From Chloroflexota bacterium (GTDB taxonomy: Bacteria; Chloroflexota; UBA6077; CF-72), in NCBI GenBank assembly GCA_019242065.1, contig JAFAWJ010000286.1, positions 1 to 8,508 on the forward strand: 8,508 nt of DNA, written 5' to 3'. Position 1 is the stretch's first letter. Every line of letters starts with the position of its first letter. Shown piece by piece: positions 1 to 6,719 of the stretch. Position numbers and translations under genes: made by a program. The notes beneath the pieces are model-generated. The model saw only the letters and a list, made by a program, of their open reading frames with translations, searched no databases and was not told the origin of the DNA.

Positions 1-87
1 GTAGACGGGCAAGAGGTGCTTGTTGGTGATGCGTGTCAGCGGATGCAGTCGGGAGCCAGTCCCGCCCGCAAGGATGACGCCTTTCAT
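1..87 (-). CDS. Sugar-1-phosphate nucleotidyltransferase (RmlA type), N-terminal fragment
   Basis: Only the first 29 codons are present; the gene continues past the left edge. The peptide starts [18 protein letters not shown] and continues to KHLLPVY. This is the N-terminal nucleotide-binding signature G-x-G-x-R-x9-K (G9, G11, R13, K23) of glucose-1-phosphate thymidylyltransferases and close relatives, which make dTDP-glucose or another NDP-sugar from NTP and sugar-1-phosphate in the cytoplasm. The ATG lies 17 bases after the kinase stop codon. GGAG stands about 13 bases upstream, which is a rather long spacing, so coupling to the kinase is likely. As the last visible gene of the operon it would supply activated sugar to the glycosyltransferases upstream. 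Family assignment is strong from the motif. The exact sugar and nucleotide cannot be told from 29 residues, so no symbol is given. Confidence 0.88.
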   Translation of the reverse strand, partial: MKGVILAGGTGSRLHPLTRITNKHLLPVY

Positions 88-104
88 GTCGGTCGCTTCG
101 CTCC

Positions 105-818
105 CTAATACCTGTACAGCTTCCCATCCGCCTTCACATCCGTCAGCACGACGCCCAGCAGATTGGCGTTGACGCGCTCGAGCTGCTCGCGCGCCCGCCG
201 CGCGAGGTCCCGCTTGGTCTTCCCCGCGCTGACGACCAGCAGCATACCTTCAAGTCGCGGCGCGACCACGGCGACGTCCGCCAGGGCGCCAGCCGGCGGC
301 GTATCGACCAGCACGAGATCCGCCTGCGCCCGCGCCAGCTCCAGGATCTGATCGAAGCGCCGCGACGCCAGCGCTTCCAGCGGATTCGACGGCTGTGGCC
401 CGCTAGCCAGCACCCGCACGCCCGCCGCGACCGTGTCCTGCAGCGGCAGATCCATGTCGTCGGTTCGAAGCACGTTCGCCAGCCCCGCCTCTCGGTCCAG
501 GCCAAAGAGCGTGTGCTGTCCGGGTCGACGCAGGTCGGCGTCGATGACGATCACGTGGCGGCCGGTCTGGGCCAGCGCCACGGCCAGGTTGGCGATCGTG
601 GTGGACTTGCCCTCGCCCTGGGCGGCGCTCGTCACCCCGATCGTCTGCAGCTGGCGGTCGGCGTACGCGAACTGCAGGTTGGCGGCCAGACTGCGATACG
701 CCTCCGCCGCTGGCGAATGGGGCGCGCTCAAGACCACCAGCGCGGCTGGCGCGGGCTTCTCGGCGTCGACGGGCGCGAGCGACCGTCCGTTGGGAGACAC
801 TGTGGCGAGTCGATTCAT
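105..818 (-). CDS. CpsD/CapB-family tyrosine-protein kinase (stand-alone BY-kinase)
   Basis: The 237-residue protein is a bacterial tyrosine autokinase that works with a Wzz-type membrane protein to control polysaccharide polymerisation and export. Visible motifs in order are: an EAYRSL element at 39-44, Walker [11 protein letters not shown] at 64-73, Walker A' [11 protein letters not shown] at 89-99, and Walker B LVLVDTPP at 168-175. The C-terminus is KLYRY, with only two tyrosines (Y235, Y237) as candidate autophosphorylation sites, fewer than the usual cluster. The EX2RX2R oligomerisation motif of the family reads E39-R42-A45, so its last arginine is missing. There is no membrane segment, so this is the split cytoplasmic form found in CapA/CapB-type systems. 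The start ATG overlaps the stop of the upstream Wzz gene as ATGA. No clear Shine-Dalgarno sequence is seen, which suggests translational coupling. A MinD/ParA-like ATPase is the alternative, but the motif set and the neighbours argue for a BY-kinase. Confidence 0.93.
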   Translation of the reverse strand: MNRLATVSPNGRSLAPVDAEKPAPAALVVLSAPHSPAAEAYRSLAANLQFAYADRQLQTIGVTSAAQGEGKSTTIANLAVALAQTGRHVIVIDADLRRPGQHTLFGLDREAGLANVLRTDDMDLPLQDTVAAGVRVLASGPQPSNPLEALASRRFDQILELARAQADLVLVDTPPAGALADVAVVAPRLEGMLLVVSAGKTKRDLARRAREQLERVNANLLGVVLTDVKADGKLYRY

Positions 819-1576
819 GGTCGCGTTTGCGCGGCGCTGGTCGGCACTTCCATCTCAGTTGGGCTCCTGGCTTCTGGGTGTGTGCGGCGCGCGGTGCTGG
901 CGGTGGGCCGCGGCGCGGCAATGCGGAATCGCGGCACGCTCCCGAGCACAGGCAGCTCGAGGTAGCGCTGGACGTCGTCGGTCGAGCGGATCGCGTCGTC
1001 GAGGTAAGTCATGACCAGCACGACGACGATGGCGACCAGGATGCCGAGTAGCGCCGCGGCCGGCACGATCACGCTCGTCTGGGGCCAAATCAGGACCGCT
1101 TCGTTGGGCCGGTCGAGCGTGGACAGAATCACGCGCTCTTCGCGAAGCTTGCCCTGTTCGGCGGCGTTGTGCTGCTCGGTGTACACGTCGGCGATCGCCA
1201 GGCTGATCTGCTCCGCGCGCGTCGCGTCCGAGTCGTCGACGTCGATGCGGATCTGGTCGCTGTCGACGACTGGCTCGGCGCGCGTGTGGTCGAGCATCGT
1301 CTCGGGCGCCAGGTCGGTGTGCAGGTTCTGGTCGACCTCGCGCATGATGTCGAGCTGGCGGACCTGCTCCGACAGCGGCCGTAGCTCCTTTTCGAGGGCG
1401 AGGAAGTTGCCGTAGTCGAGCCGTCCGGTCGCCTGCATCAGCACCGACGAGCGCCAGCGGGGCTGGACCCACGGCAATCTGACGGTCACGAACGCGGCGA
1501 GGGCGGCGAGCGCGCCGGCGGCGAGGATGATCCACCAGCGGTCACGCAGCGCGCGCAGGGCCTCGGTACCAGTCAG
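815..1576 (-). CDS. Wzz-type polysaccharide chain-length determinant, second of a pair, probable CTG start
   Basis: This is an inner-membrane polysaccharide co-polymerase of 253 residues if it starts at the CTG at 1576. TM1 lies at about 14-33, preceded by a basic LRALRDRWW stretch. An outer-face domain of roughly 130 residues with a charged helical part follows. TM2 is at about 167-191, and then comes the typical YLDDAIRS...LPVLGSVPRF cytoplasmic motif with a Pro/Ser/Thr-rich tail of about 35 residues. The reading frame is closed by TGA a little upstream and holds no ATG, GTG or TTG before TM1. The first such codon is the GTG at 1489, inside the end of TM1, which would destroy the Wzz topology. 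The CTG at 1576 overlaps the previous gene's TGA (CTGA) and has GAGGAG 7 bases upstream, an excellent ribosome binding site. The stop overlaps the kinase ATG. The cytoplasmic tail is a likely activator surface for that kinase, by analogy with CapA. Confidence 0.85.
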   Translation of the reverse strand: MTGTEALRALRDRWWIILAAGALAALAAFVTVRLPWVQPRWRSSVLMQATGRLDYGNFLALEKELRPLSEQVRQLDIMREVDQNLHTDLAPETMLDHTRAEPVVDSDQIRIDVDDSDATRAEQISLAIADVYTEQHNAAEQGKLREERVILSTLDRPNEAVLIWPQTSVIVPAAALLGILVAIVVVLVMTYLDDAIRSTDDVQRYLELPVLGSVPRFRIAAPRPTASTARRTHPEARSPTEMEVPTSAAQTRP

Positions 1577-2292
1577 GCTGCTACTCCTCGTCGTGTCGGC
1601 CGGGGAATCTCACCCAGCACTGGCATCTCCAGCAGACGCTCCGCCTCCTCTCGCGTTCGTACGCTCGGATCCAGATAGTCAACCAGAAACGCCAGCCCAA
1701 TGCCGATGATCAGCCCGATGAGCGTCCGCAGCGCGATCTCACTCACCAGGCCGAGCGGGGTGTTGGCCCGCCCGGTCACCGGCGGCGTGACGATCTCCAT
1801 TTGCGCGTGATACGCGGTCAGGGCGGTCAGATACTGGGCCACGTGGTTCGGGTCGCTCAGAATGCGCGAGATCGACCCGGCAATGGCCTGACCCTGCTCG
1901 GCCGTGGGCGTGGTCAGCGTGATGTCGATGAAGCGATGCGTCTTCTTGGTGCGGGTCGCGGTCATGATCGAGTCGATGTCGATGTCCATGGGCGTGCTGC
2001 TCGAGGCCAGTTCACGATGGACCTCGTCGGCGAAGGCGCGGCTGCTCATGAACTCGCTCATGTCGTCGGCCAGGTACTCGGAATCCAGGTTCGAGTAGTA
2101 GGTCGGGTCGTAATACAGGGTGCCGTTCGGGTCGGGCGTCGGAATCGTGCTCACAGCCAGGCGCATGTCGGTGCGGTAGGCGGTGGCGCCGCGCACGCCG
2201 ACAAACGTGGAGGCGATGAGTGCCACCAGCGCTACCGCCGCCGGTATCCACCAGCGCCGGCGAATGATGCTCCAGTACTCGCGCAGCTCCAT
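1573..2292 (-). CDS. Wzz-type polysaccharide chain-length determinant, first of a pair
   Basis: This 239-residue inner-membrane protein has the Wzz/co-polymerase plan. A short cytoplasmic N-terminus (MELREYWSIIRRRWW) leads into TM1 at about 14-34. An outer-face domain follows at about 35-183, rich in Asp, Tyr and Thr. TM2 lies at about 184-205, and then comes the conserved DYLDPSVRTREEAERLLEMP stretch followed by VLGEIPR at 225-231. The protein ends nine residues after this motif, so the kinase domain is separate, as in CapA/CapB systems. The domain between the membrane segments is short compared with classic enterobacterial Wzz proteins. The ATG at 2292 places the basic residues just before TM1. 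No strong Shine-Dalgarno sequence is visible, only GGA about 9 bases upstream. Its C-terminal motif resembles that of the next gene, but the outer-face parts look dissimilar by eye, so the two are either old duplicates or recruited separately. Confidence 0.9.
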   Translation of the reverse strand: MELREYWSIIRRRWWIPAAVALVALIASTFVGVRGATAYRTDMRLAVSTIPTPDPNGTLYYDPTYYSNLDSEYLADDMSEFMSSRAFADEVHRELASSSTPMDIDIDSIMTATRTKKTHRFIDITLTTPTAEQGQAIAGSISRILSDPNHVAQYLTALTAYHAQMEIVTPPVTGRANTPLGLVSEIALRTLIGLIIGIGLAFLVDYLDPSVRTREEAERLLEMPVLGEIPRPTRRGVAA

Positions 2293-2329
2293 ACCTGTGT
2301 TCCGTTCGACCTCTCTCAGACCGCGCTCA

Positions 2330-2335
2330 ACTATA
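2330..2335 (-). promoter_or_regulatory. Possible -10 element upstream of the Wzz pair
   Basis: The 61-bp gap between the GT-C gene and the first Wzz gene reads TATAGT on the minus strand here, one mismatch from TATAAT. It lies about 38 bases before the Wzz ATG. No good -35 hexamer is found 16-18 bases upstream: the best stretch matches TTGACA at only two positions. It could be an internal promoter for the wzz-wzz-kinase part of the operon, or chance. The call is weak. Confidence 0.22.
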
Positions 2336-2353
2336 GCGACCTGACCTGCTTGT

Positions 2354-3982
2354 TTACCGTATCAGGCGCAGGTACTGGTAGCCGTGCTCGACCGCGGTCG
2401 CGCCTTGCGTGTTAACGACCCAGACGCCGACGCGTGGCTGGTCTTGCAGTACGACTTCATTGACCAGCCCCGCATCGTCGGGGGCCACCTTCAGCGGGGA
2501 GTCGAGCACAATCAGTTGCGCGGTTCCATGGGGCAGGTCCGTGCGCGTCAGCGCCGTTTGAAAATTGGGCACGTACTCGCTGAACAGCAGGTCACTGGGA
2601 TACTGCGGCACGTAGTAGTGCAGTTGACGGAAAATGTCGTGCGCGAGGACAAAGGTCGTCGCCGGATTCTGCTGTTCGATGTAGCCGATTTGTGCCAGCG
2701 TTGTGGCGTCATGGGCCCGCAGGTCCGGTAGCCGCCCGGGGCCGACGCCCCTCGCGAAGGCCTGCACATTCCATCCGACGACCGCGAGCGTCAGTGCGCC
2801 GGCGGTGGCCAGGCCCACCCAGCGAGCCGCCGGTAACCAGTGCCAGCCGCGCGCGCGCAAGACGTTGGTGACCGTCGTGAGCTCGTCGCGCAGGTCGACG
2901 ATGGCCAGGGCCACGAGCAGCGCCGCCTGGGGTGCCAGTGACAGCACGTAGCCAGGCTCGCCCAGGTGCGCCAACACGTACACGATCAGCGGCGGAAAGA
3001 CCCAGAGCGCCAGGAATCGACTGCGATAGTCGGCGCCGATGGCAGCTGGCGAGAAGCGTCGTCCGAACAGATACAGCACGAGCAGCAGGCCGATGCCCAG
3101 CATCTGCCGCAGGTAGTCGACCAGGAAGTTCAGGTTGTAGGTAGCCTGCGTATCGCCGCCCGAGGCGAAGTCGCCGACCACGTACGCCGACTGTGGCGAC
3201 CACACGCGCAGGTAGTCGGCGATGGCCTGCGCGTACACGTTCCAGCCGCCGGTGAGCTGGATCATCGGGATGGCAAACGCCACCACGATCAGCACCGCCA
3301 GGCCGACCGAGAGCCCGCGCAGGCGCCACGAGACGCTGCACAGCGCCCACAGCGCCAGCAGCCCGCAGAACACCGCGCCGTCCCAGCGCACGCCGAACGA
3401 GATGGCCCACGCCACCGCCAGGGCGATGACGGCGCGGCGCTGGCCTGCCAGGACCATGTGGGCCAGCAGGGCCAGGGCGGCAGTTTCGCCGGCGAGCGCG
3501 ACATATGGGTAGGCCACCTCGCCGTAGCCCCAGAAGCCCACCGTCGCAAACAGCAGCAGGCCGGCGAGCAGGCCGACGGTTGGGCCGAACAGCCGTCGGC
3601 CCAGCAGCGTCGTGCAGGCCACGGCGATGGCGCTCCAGACGATGCCCTCGAGGATCAGGGAGCGATTGGCGTCGTGGACGGCGAGATCGATGGCTTTGGC
3701 AAAGAAGACGTACAGCGGATAGCCCGGTGGGTGGGGCTGGTGGAAGGCGACGTTGTAGAAGTCGCGGATGGCCAGGGCGTAGTTAGCCGAGTCAAACGCG
3801 TACAGCATGCGGGTCATGAACGGCAGGCGGCTCACGACCGCCACCACGACAAGCCCCACGGTCGCCGCCCCAAACCAACTCACCCGCGGCCGCGGTCGCA
3901 CTCGAGGTGTGTCTGACGTTGCAGGAACACGGTCCTCTCTTCTGGAGGACCCGCGTTCGACGACGTCTAGAGCAGACTTCAC
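2354..3982 (-). CDS. GT-C superfamily (GT39/DUF2723-like) integral membrane glycosyltransferase
   Basis: The 542-residue protein has a basic N-terminal stretch of about 35 residues, TM1 at about 36-55, then many hydrophobic segments up to about 410, and an outer-face C-terminal domain at 411-542. The first outer loop holds FDSANYALA with D64, the position where GT-C enzymes keep a catalytic acidic residue. HQPHPPGYPLY at 81-91 is the hallmark of DUF2723/TMEM260-like and related PMT/ArnT-type proteins. Such enzymes move a sugar from a polyprenyl-phosphate donor to an acceptor outside the cytoplasm. In this operon it may decorate the repeat unit or glycosylate a protein; a Wzy-like role is less likely. 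The start is uncertain. The GTG at 3982, 33 bp after the upstream stop, has no Shine-Dalgarno sequence. In-frame GTGs at 3901 and 3883 would give a protein beginning close to TM1. The first option is given here because it is the longest in-frame choice. Confidence 0.82.
   Translation of the reverse strand: MKSALDVVERGSSRREDRVPATSDTPRVRPRPRVSWFGAATVGLVVVAVVSRLPFMTRMLYAFDSANYALAIRDFYNVAFHQPHPPGYPLYVFFAKAIDLAVHDANRSLILEGIVWSAIAVACTTLLGRRLFGPTVGLLAGLLLFATVGFWGYGEVAYPYVALAGETAALALLAHMVLAGQRRAVIALAVAWAISFGVRWDGAVFCGLLALWALCSVSWRLRGLSVGLAVLIVVAFAIPMIQLTGGWNVYAQAIADYLRVWSPQSAYVVGDFASGGDTQATYNLNFLVDYLRQMLGIGLLLVLYLFGRRFSPAAIGADYRSRFLALWVFPPLIVYVLAHLGEPGYVLSLAPQAALLVALAIVDLRDELTTVTNVLRARGWHWLPAARWVGLATAGALTLAVVGWNVQAFARGVGPGRLPDLRAHDATTLAQIGYIEQQNPATTFVLAHDIFRQLHYYVPQYPSDLLFSEYVPNFQTALTRTDLPHGTAQLIVLDSPLKVAPDDAGLVNEVVLQDQPRVGVWVVNTQGATAVEHGYQYLRLIR
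3931..3951. repeat. Perfect 7-bp inverted repeat with a 7-base loop
   Basis: GGTCCTC at 3931-3937 and GAGGACC at 3945-3951 are exact reverse complements separated by TCTTCTG. In the minus-strand mRNA this hairpin sits 31-51 bases after the annotated GTG of the GT-C gene, and its 3' arm contains GAGG. There is no U-run after it, so it is not a standard intrinsic terminator. It could be an RNA hairpin that affects translation start if the true start lies downstream, or chance in GC-rich DNA. Confidence 0.5.
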
Positions 3983-4015
3983 GTGGAAGTGCGCGACAGC
4001 GCTGCGCCGATCAGC

Positions 4016-5194
4016 TCAGGCGAAGCGGGCACCAGCCGCATGGGCCGCGACGGACTCCCCGACAAACGCCAGCAGCTGATCGCGGAACACCTGCCGATCG
4101 AACCTGCGCGCATGCTGCCGCAGCTCGACCGAGTCCCACGCCGTCGCCTCGGCGCGCTTGACCGCGCCGATCAGACAGTCGACCTCCTGGCGTTCGAACA
4201 GCACCCCGGTATGCCCGTCGACCACGGTATCCAGCGCCCCGCCGGCCGCGTAGGCGATCACCGGCCGACCACTGGCGTTGGCCTCGAGCGGCGCGATGCC
4301 GAAGTCCTCTTCCCCGGGAAACAGCAGCCCCCGACACCCGGCGTACAGATCCTTGAGCTCGGCGTCCGACACACGTCCCACGAAGTCGACGTTGCGGCCG
4401 GCTCGGGCCTTCAACTCCGCCAGCGCCCGCCCGCCGCTGCCGACGATCTTGAGCGGAATCCCGAGTCGGCTAAAGGCATCCACCGCCAGGTCGATCCGCT
4501 TGTACGGAATCAGGCGCGACACGATCAGGTAATAGTTGTCGACCCGCACAGGCGGCAACTGGAACGCGTCGCAGTTCACCGGCGGGTAGATCACCTGCGA
4601 GTCGCGCCGATAGTACTTGTGAATGCGCGAGCTCACCGTCCGAGAAATCGCCAGGAAGCGGTCGACGTTCTGCGCCGTCGCCACGTCCCACGCCCGGAGC
4701 TGACTGATGGCCGCCGGCAGGACCATGCGCGCCATGAACCCGAGCCGCTCGCGATCGACGTAGGCGTGATAGTTCCAGACCCACCGCATCGGCGTCAGGC
4801 AGTAGCAGATGTGCAGGGTGCCGGGTGGGGTCACCACACCCTTGCTGAACGCCGAGCTGTTCGAGATGACCACGTCGAACCCCGAGAGATCGAAGCCCTC
4901 GAACGCCAGCGGATACAGCAACAGAAACGGCTGGTGGTTGCGCGTGACCAGCGGCAGGTGCTGCATGAACGACGTGCGCACGTCGAGCGCGCGGATCGTC
5001 GACGACATCTTCTCGGGCCAGTACATCGAGGTAAACACCGGCGCGCTCGGAAATAGCGAGTGCAGCTCCTCGAGGACGCGCTCGGCGCCGCCGTACTGGT
5101 TCAGGTAGTCGTGAACGAGCGCCACCCTGAGCGGTCGGTCCCGAGGCGGGGTATACGTGCCGTTACTCGAGATCGCGAGCTCAGCAGTCGCCAA
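4016..5194 (-). CDS. Glycosyltransferase family 4 protein, WbaZ-like
   Basis: This 392-residue cytoplasmic, membrane-associated GT-B enzyme probably adds a sugar to the lipid-linked repeat unit from an NDP-sugar. The N-terminal Rossmann half shows RVALVHDYLNQYGGAERV (about 23-40), with the glycine pair that contacts the donor or acceptor phosphate. HICYCLTPMRWVW at 128-140 is typical of the WbaZ-like subgroup, whose characterised members include mannosyltransferases. The C-terminal half has SRLIPYKR (R227, K232) for donor phosphate binding and EEDFGIAPLE, the EX7E motif (E296, E304) of retaining GT4 enzymes. The length is normal. The start is TTG at 5194, one base after the TAG of the upstream gene (TAGATTG), with AAGGGGG about 9 bases upstream; this supports TTG over the later GTG at codon 24. 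The donor sugar cannot be settled; mannose is a guess from the subfamily. Confidence 0.92.
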   Translation of the reverse strand: MATAELAISSNGTYTPPRDRPLRVALVHDYLNQYGGAERVLEELHSLFPSAPVFTSMYWPEKMSSTIRALDVRTSFMQHLPLVTRNHQPFLLLYPLAFEGFDLSGFDVVISNSSAFSKGVVTPPGTLHICYCLTPMRWVWNYHAYVDRERLGFMARMVLPAAISQLRAWDVATAQNVDRFLAISRTVSSRIHKYYRRDSQVIYPPVNCDAFQLPPVRVDNYYLIVSRLIPYKRIDLAVDAFSRLGIPLKIVGSGGRALAELKARAGRNVDFVGRVSDAELKDLYAGCRGLLFPGEEDFGIAPLEANASGRPVIAYAAGGALDTVVDGHTGVLFERQEVDCLIGAVKRAEATAWDSVELRQHARRFDRQVFRDQLLAFVGESVAAHAAGARFA

Positions 5195-5195
5195 T

Positions 5196-6719
5196 CTAGA
5201 AGGCCCCCTTGCCCGTCAGGACCGCTGGCACCGTCTGCAGCAGAATGCGCAGGTCCAGCCCGAGCGACCAGTTCTCGATGTAGGTGATGTCCATGAGCAC
5301 CTGTTCGGAAAAGCCCAGCTCGCTGCGACCGCTGACCTGCCACAGGCCCGTGATGCCGGGCAGCGCGTCGAGGCGGTGCAGCTGCCACTCTTCGTACAGG
5401 GCCACCTCGCGCGGCGTGGCTGGCCGCGGTCCGACCAGGCTCATGTCGCCTTTGAGGACGTTCCACAGCTGCGGCAGCTCGTCGATGCTCCAGCGGCGCA
5501 TGAAGGTGCCGATGCGCGTCCGCCGCGGATCATCCCGCATCTTGAAGATCGGTCCCTCTGCTTCGTTGTAGGCCAGGAGGTCGGCGAGCTGCTTGTCGGC
5601 GTCGGCCCGCATCGAGCGGAACTTCTGCATGGTGAACTGCTTGCCGCCGCGACCAACCCGCGCCTGACCGTAGAGCGGCGAGCAGCGCCGATCTTCGATC
5701 CAGATCAGCAGGGCGAGCGGCAGCAGGAACCAGGAAAAGAGCAGCAGCAGCGTCCCCGAGATGACGATGTCGATGGCCCGCTTGGCCAGGAAGTTGATGC
5801 CCTGGATGGCCGGGTTCTTGATGCCCATCAGCGGGATGCCGCTGACGATGTCCATGTCGAGGCGGCCGAGACTCACCTCGTACAGGTCAGGAACCAGACG
5901 GAACTGCACCCCGTCGCGGCGGCAGTGGTTGACGATGCGCATGATGGCTTCGTGCGACGCACTCGGCAGAGCGATCACCACCTGGGCGATGCGCTCCTGG
6001 TGAATCACGCGTTCGATCTCGTCGGGCGTCCCGAGGCGTCGGAAGCGACCGAAGTCGGTGTGGCCGTCGGTGGACAGGAAGCCGGCGACCGCGAAGCCCA
6101 GGTGCGGTCGCCCGGCCAGCGCCTGCATGATCATGCGCCCGACGGTGTTGTCGCCGACGACCAGCGTGCGCTCCACGGCGATCCCGCGCTCGTGCAGCAT
6201 GGCCAGCATCCACAGCCAGTTGGCGCGGCCAAGGAAGGTCAGCAGGGTGATGAGCGCCCAGGCAAAGATGAGCGTCAGGCGCGACTCGGCCGGATAGCGC
6301 ACGAAGGTAGACGCGGCGAAGAGCAGCATCACCGAGATACCGGACACGGTGAACAGCGTCGACAGGTCGTCGAGGGCGCTGGCCGCGCGTGGCAGGCGGT
6401 ACAGACCGCGCAGGGCGATGAGGCAGGCGACCACCAGCGACAGCGAGATCTGCAGCGGCAGGTACACGTCGTGCTCGACGTAATTGCCGGGGTCCAGCGC
6501 GACAAACAGGCCCATCCGATAACGCGCGTACCACGCCAGGTAGAAGGCCAGGTTGACCATGATCAGGTCCAGCGCGATCAGGACCACCCGCTCGAAGACG
6601 CGCGCAGGCGTCAGCGAGCGGGTCTGCGCGGTCTGAGCTTCCGCGCGCTCGATCATGCGCGCGGCGATGGCGAGCGCCTCGAGCGACGCGGAGCCGGTCG
6701 ACTGAGAGGACGTGGTCAC
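5196..6719 (-). CDS. Polyprenyl-phosphate glycosylphosphotransferase (WbaP/WcaJ-type initiating sugar transferase)
   Basis: This 507-residue membrane enzyme moves a sugar-1-phosphate from an NDP-sugar to undecaprenyl phosphate, the first step of repeat-unit assembly. After about 40 mostly polar N-terminal residues come four hydrophobic segments (about 43-64, 85-104, 122-140, 149-165). A Rossmann-like CoA_binding_3-type domain begins at [11 protein letters not shown] (185-195). At about 311-341 lies KRAIDIV followed by the hydrophobic anchor. The catalytic Bac_transf domain follows, with [24 protein letters not shown], and [20 protein letters not shown] followed by PRP. D413-E414 corresponds to the catalytic Asp-Glu dyad described for PglC-type monotopic transferases. 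[13 protein letters not shown] lies at 454-466. The start is the GTG at 6719, which overlaps the upstream TGA as GTGA. The open frame reaches to 6971, but those 84 extra residues are Arg/Pro/Gly-rich, lie over the conserved end of the GT4 gene and are rejected. The sugar (glucose or galactose) cannot be told. Confidence 0.95.
   Translation of the reverse strand: MTTSSQSTGSASLEALAIAARMIERAEAQTAQTRSLTPARVFERVVLIALDLIMVNLAFYLAWYARYRMGLFVALDPGNYVEHDVYLPLQISLSLVVACLIALRGLYRLPRAASALDDLSTLFTVSGISVMLLFAASTFVRYPAESRLTLIFAWALITLLTFLGRANWLWMLAMLHERGIAVERTLVVGDNTVGRMIMQALAGRPHLGFAVAGFLSTDGHTDFGRFRRLGTPDEIERVIHQERIAQVVIALPSASHEAIMRIVNHCRRDGVQFRLVPDLYEVSLGRLDMDIVSGIPLMGIKNPAIQGINFLAKRAIDIVISGTLLLLFSWFLLPLALLIWIEDRRCSPLYGQARVGRGGKQFTMQKFRSMRADADKQLADLLAYNEAEGPIFKMRDDPRRTRIGTFMRRWSIDELPQLWNVLKGDMSLVGPRPATPREVALYEEWQLHRLDALPGITGLWQVSGRSELGFSEQVLMDITYIENWSLGLDLRILLQTVPAVLTGKGAF

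Noticed and set aside
815..1489. GTG at 1489 as the start of the second Wzz protein
   Set aside because: It would begin at the end of TM1 and remove the basic N-terminus and the membrane anchor that all Wzz proteins have. No ribosome binding site precedes it.
1573..1620. Programmed frameshift fusing the two Wzz proteins
   Set aside because: The first protein ends normally just after its conserved VLGEIPR motif, there is no slippery run at the junction, and the second has its own ribosome binding site. Two separate proteins fit better.
3983..4015. The CAGCGCTG palindrome (3997-4004) as a terminator between the WbaZ-like and GT-C genes
   Set aside because: It has no usable loop or T-run, and 8-bp palindromes of this type are common in GC-rich DNA.
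2966..5056. Long plus-strand frames (316 and 357 codons) opposite the GT-C and WbaZ-like genes
   Set aside because: Compositionally these are antisense shadows: no domain or membrane pattern, and the opposite strand has clear motifs throughout.
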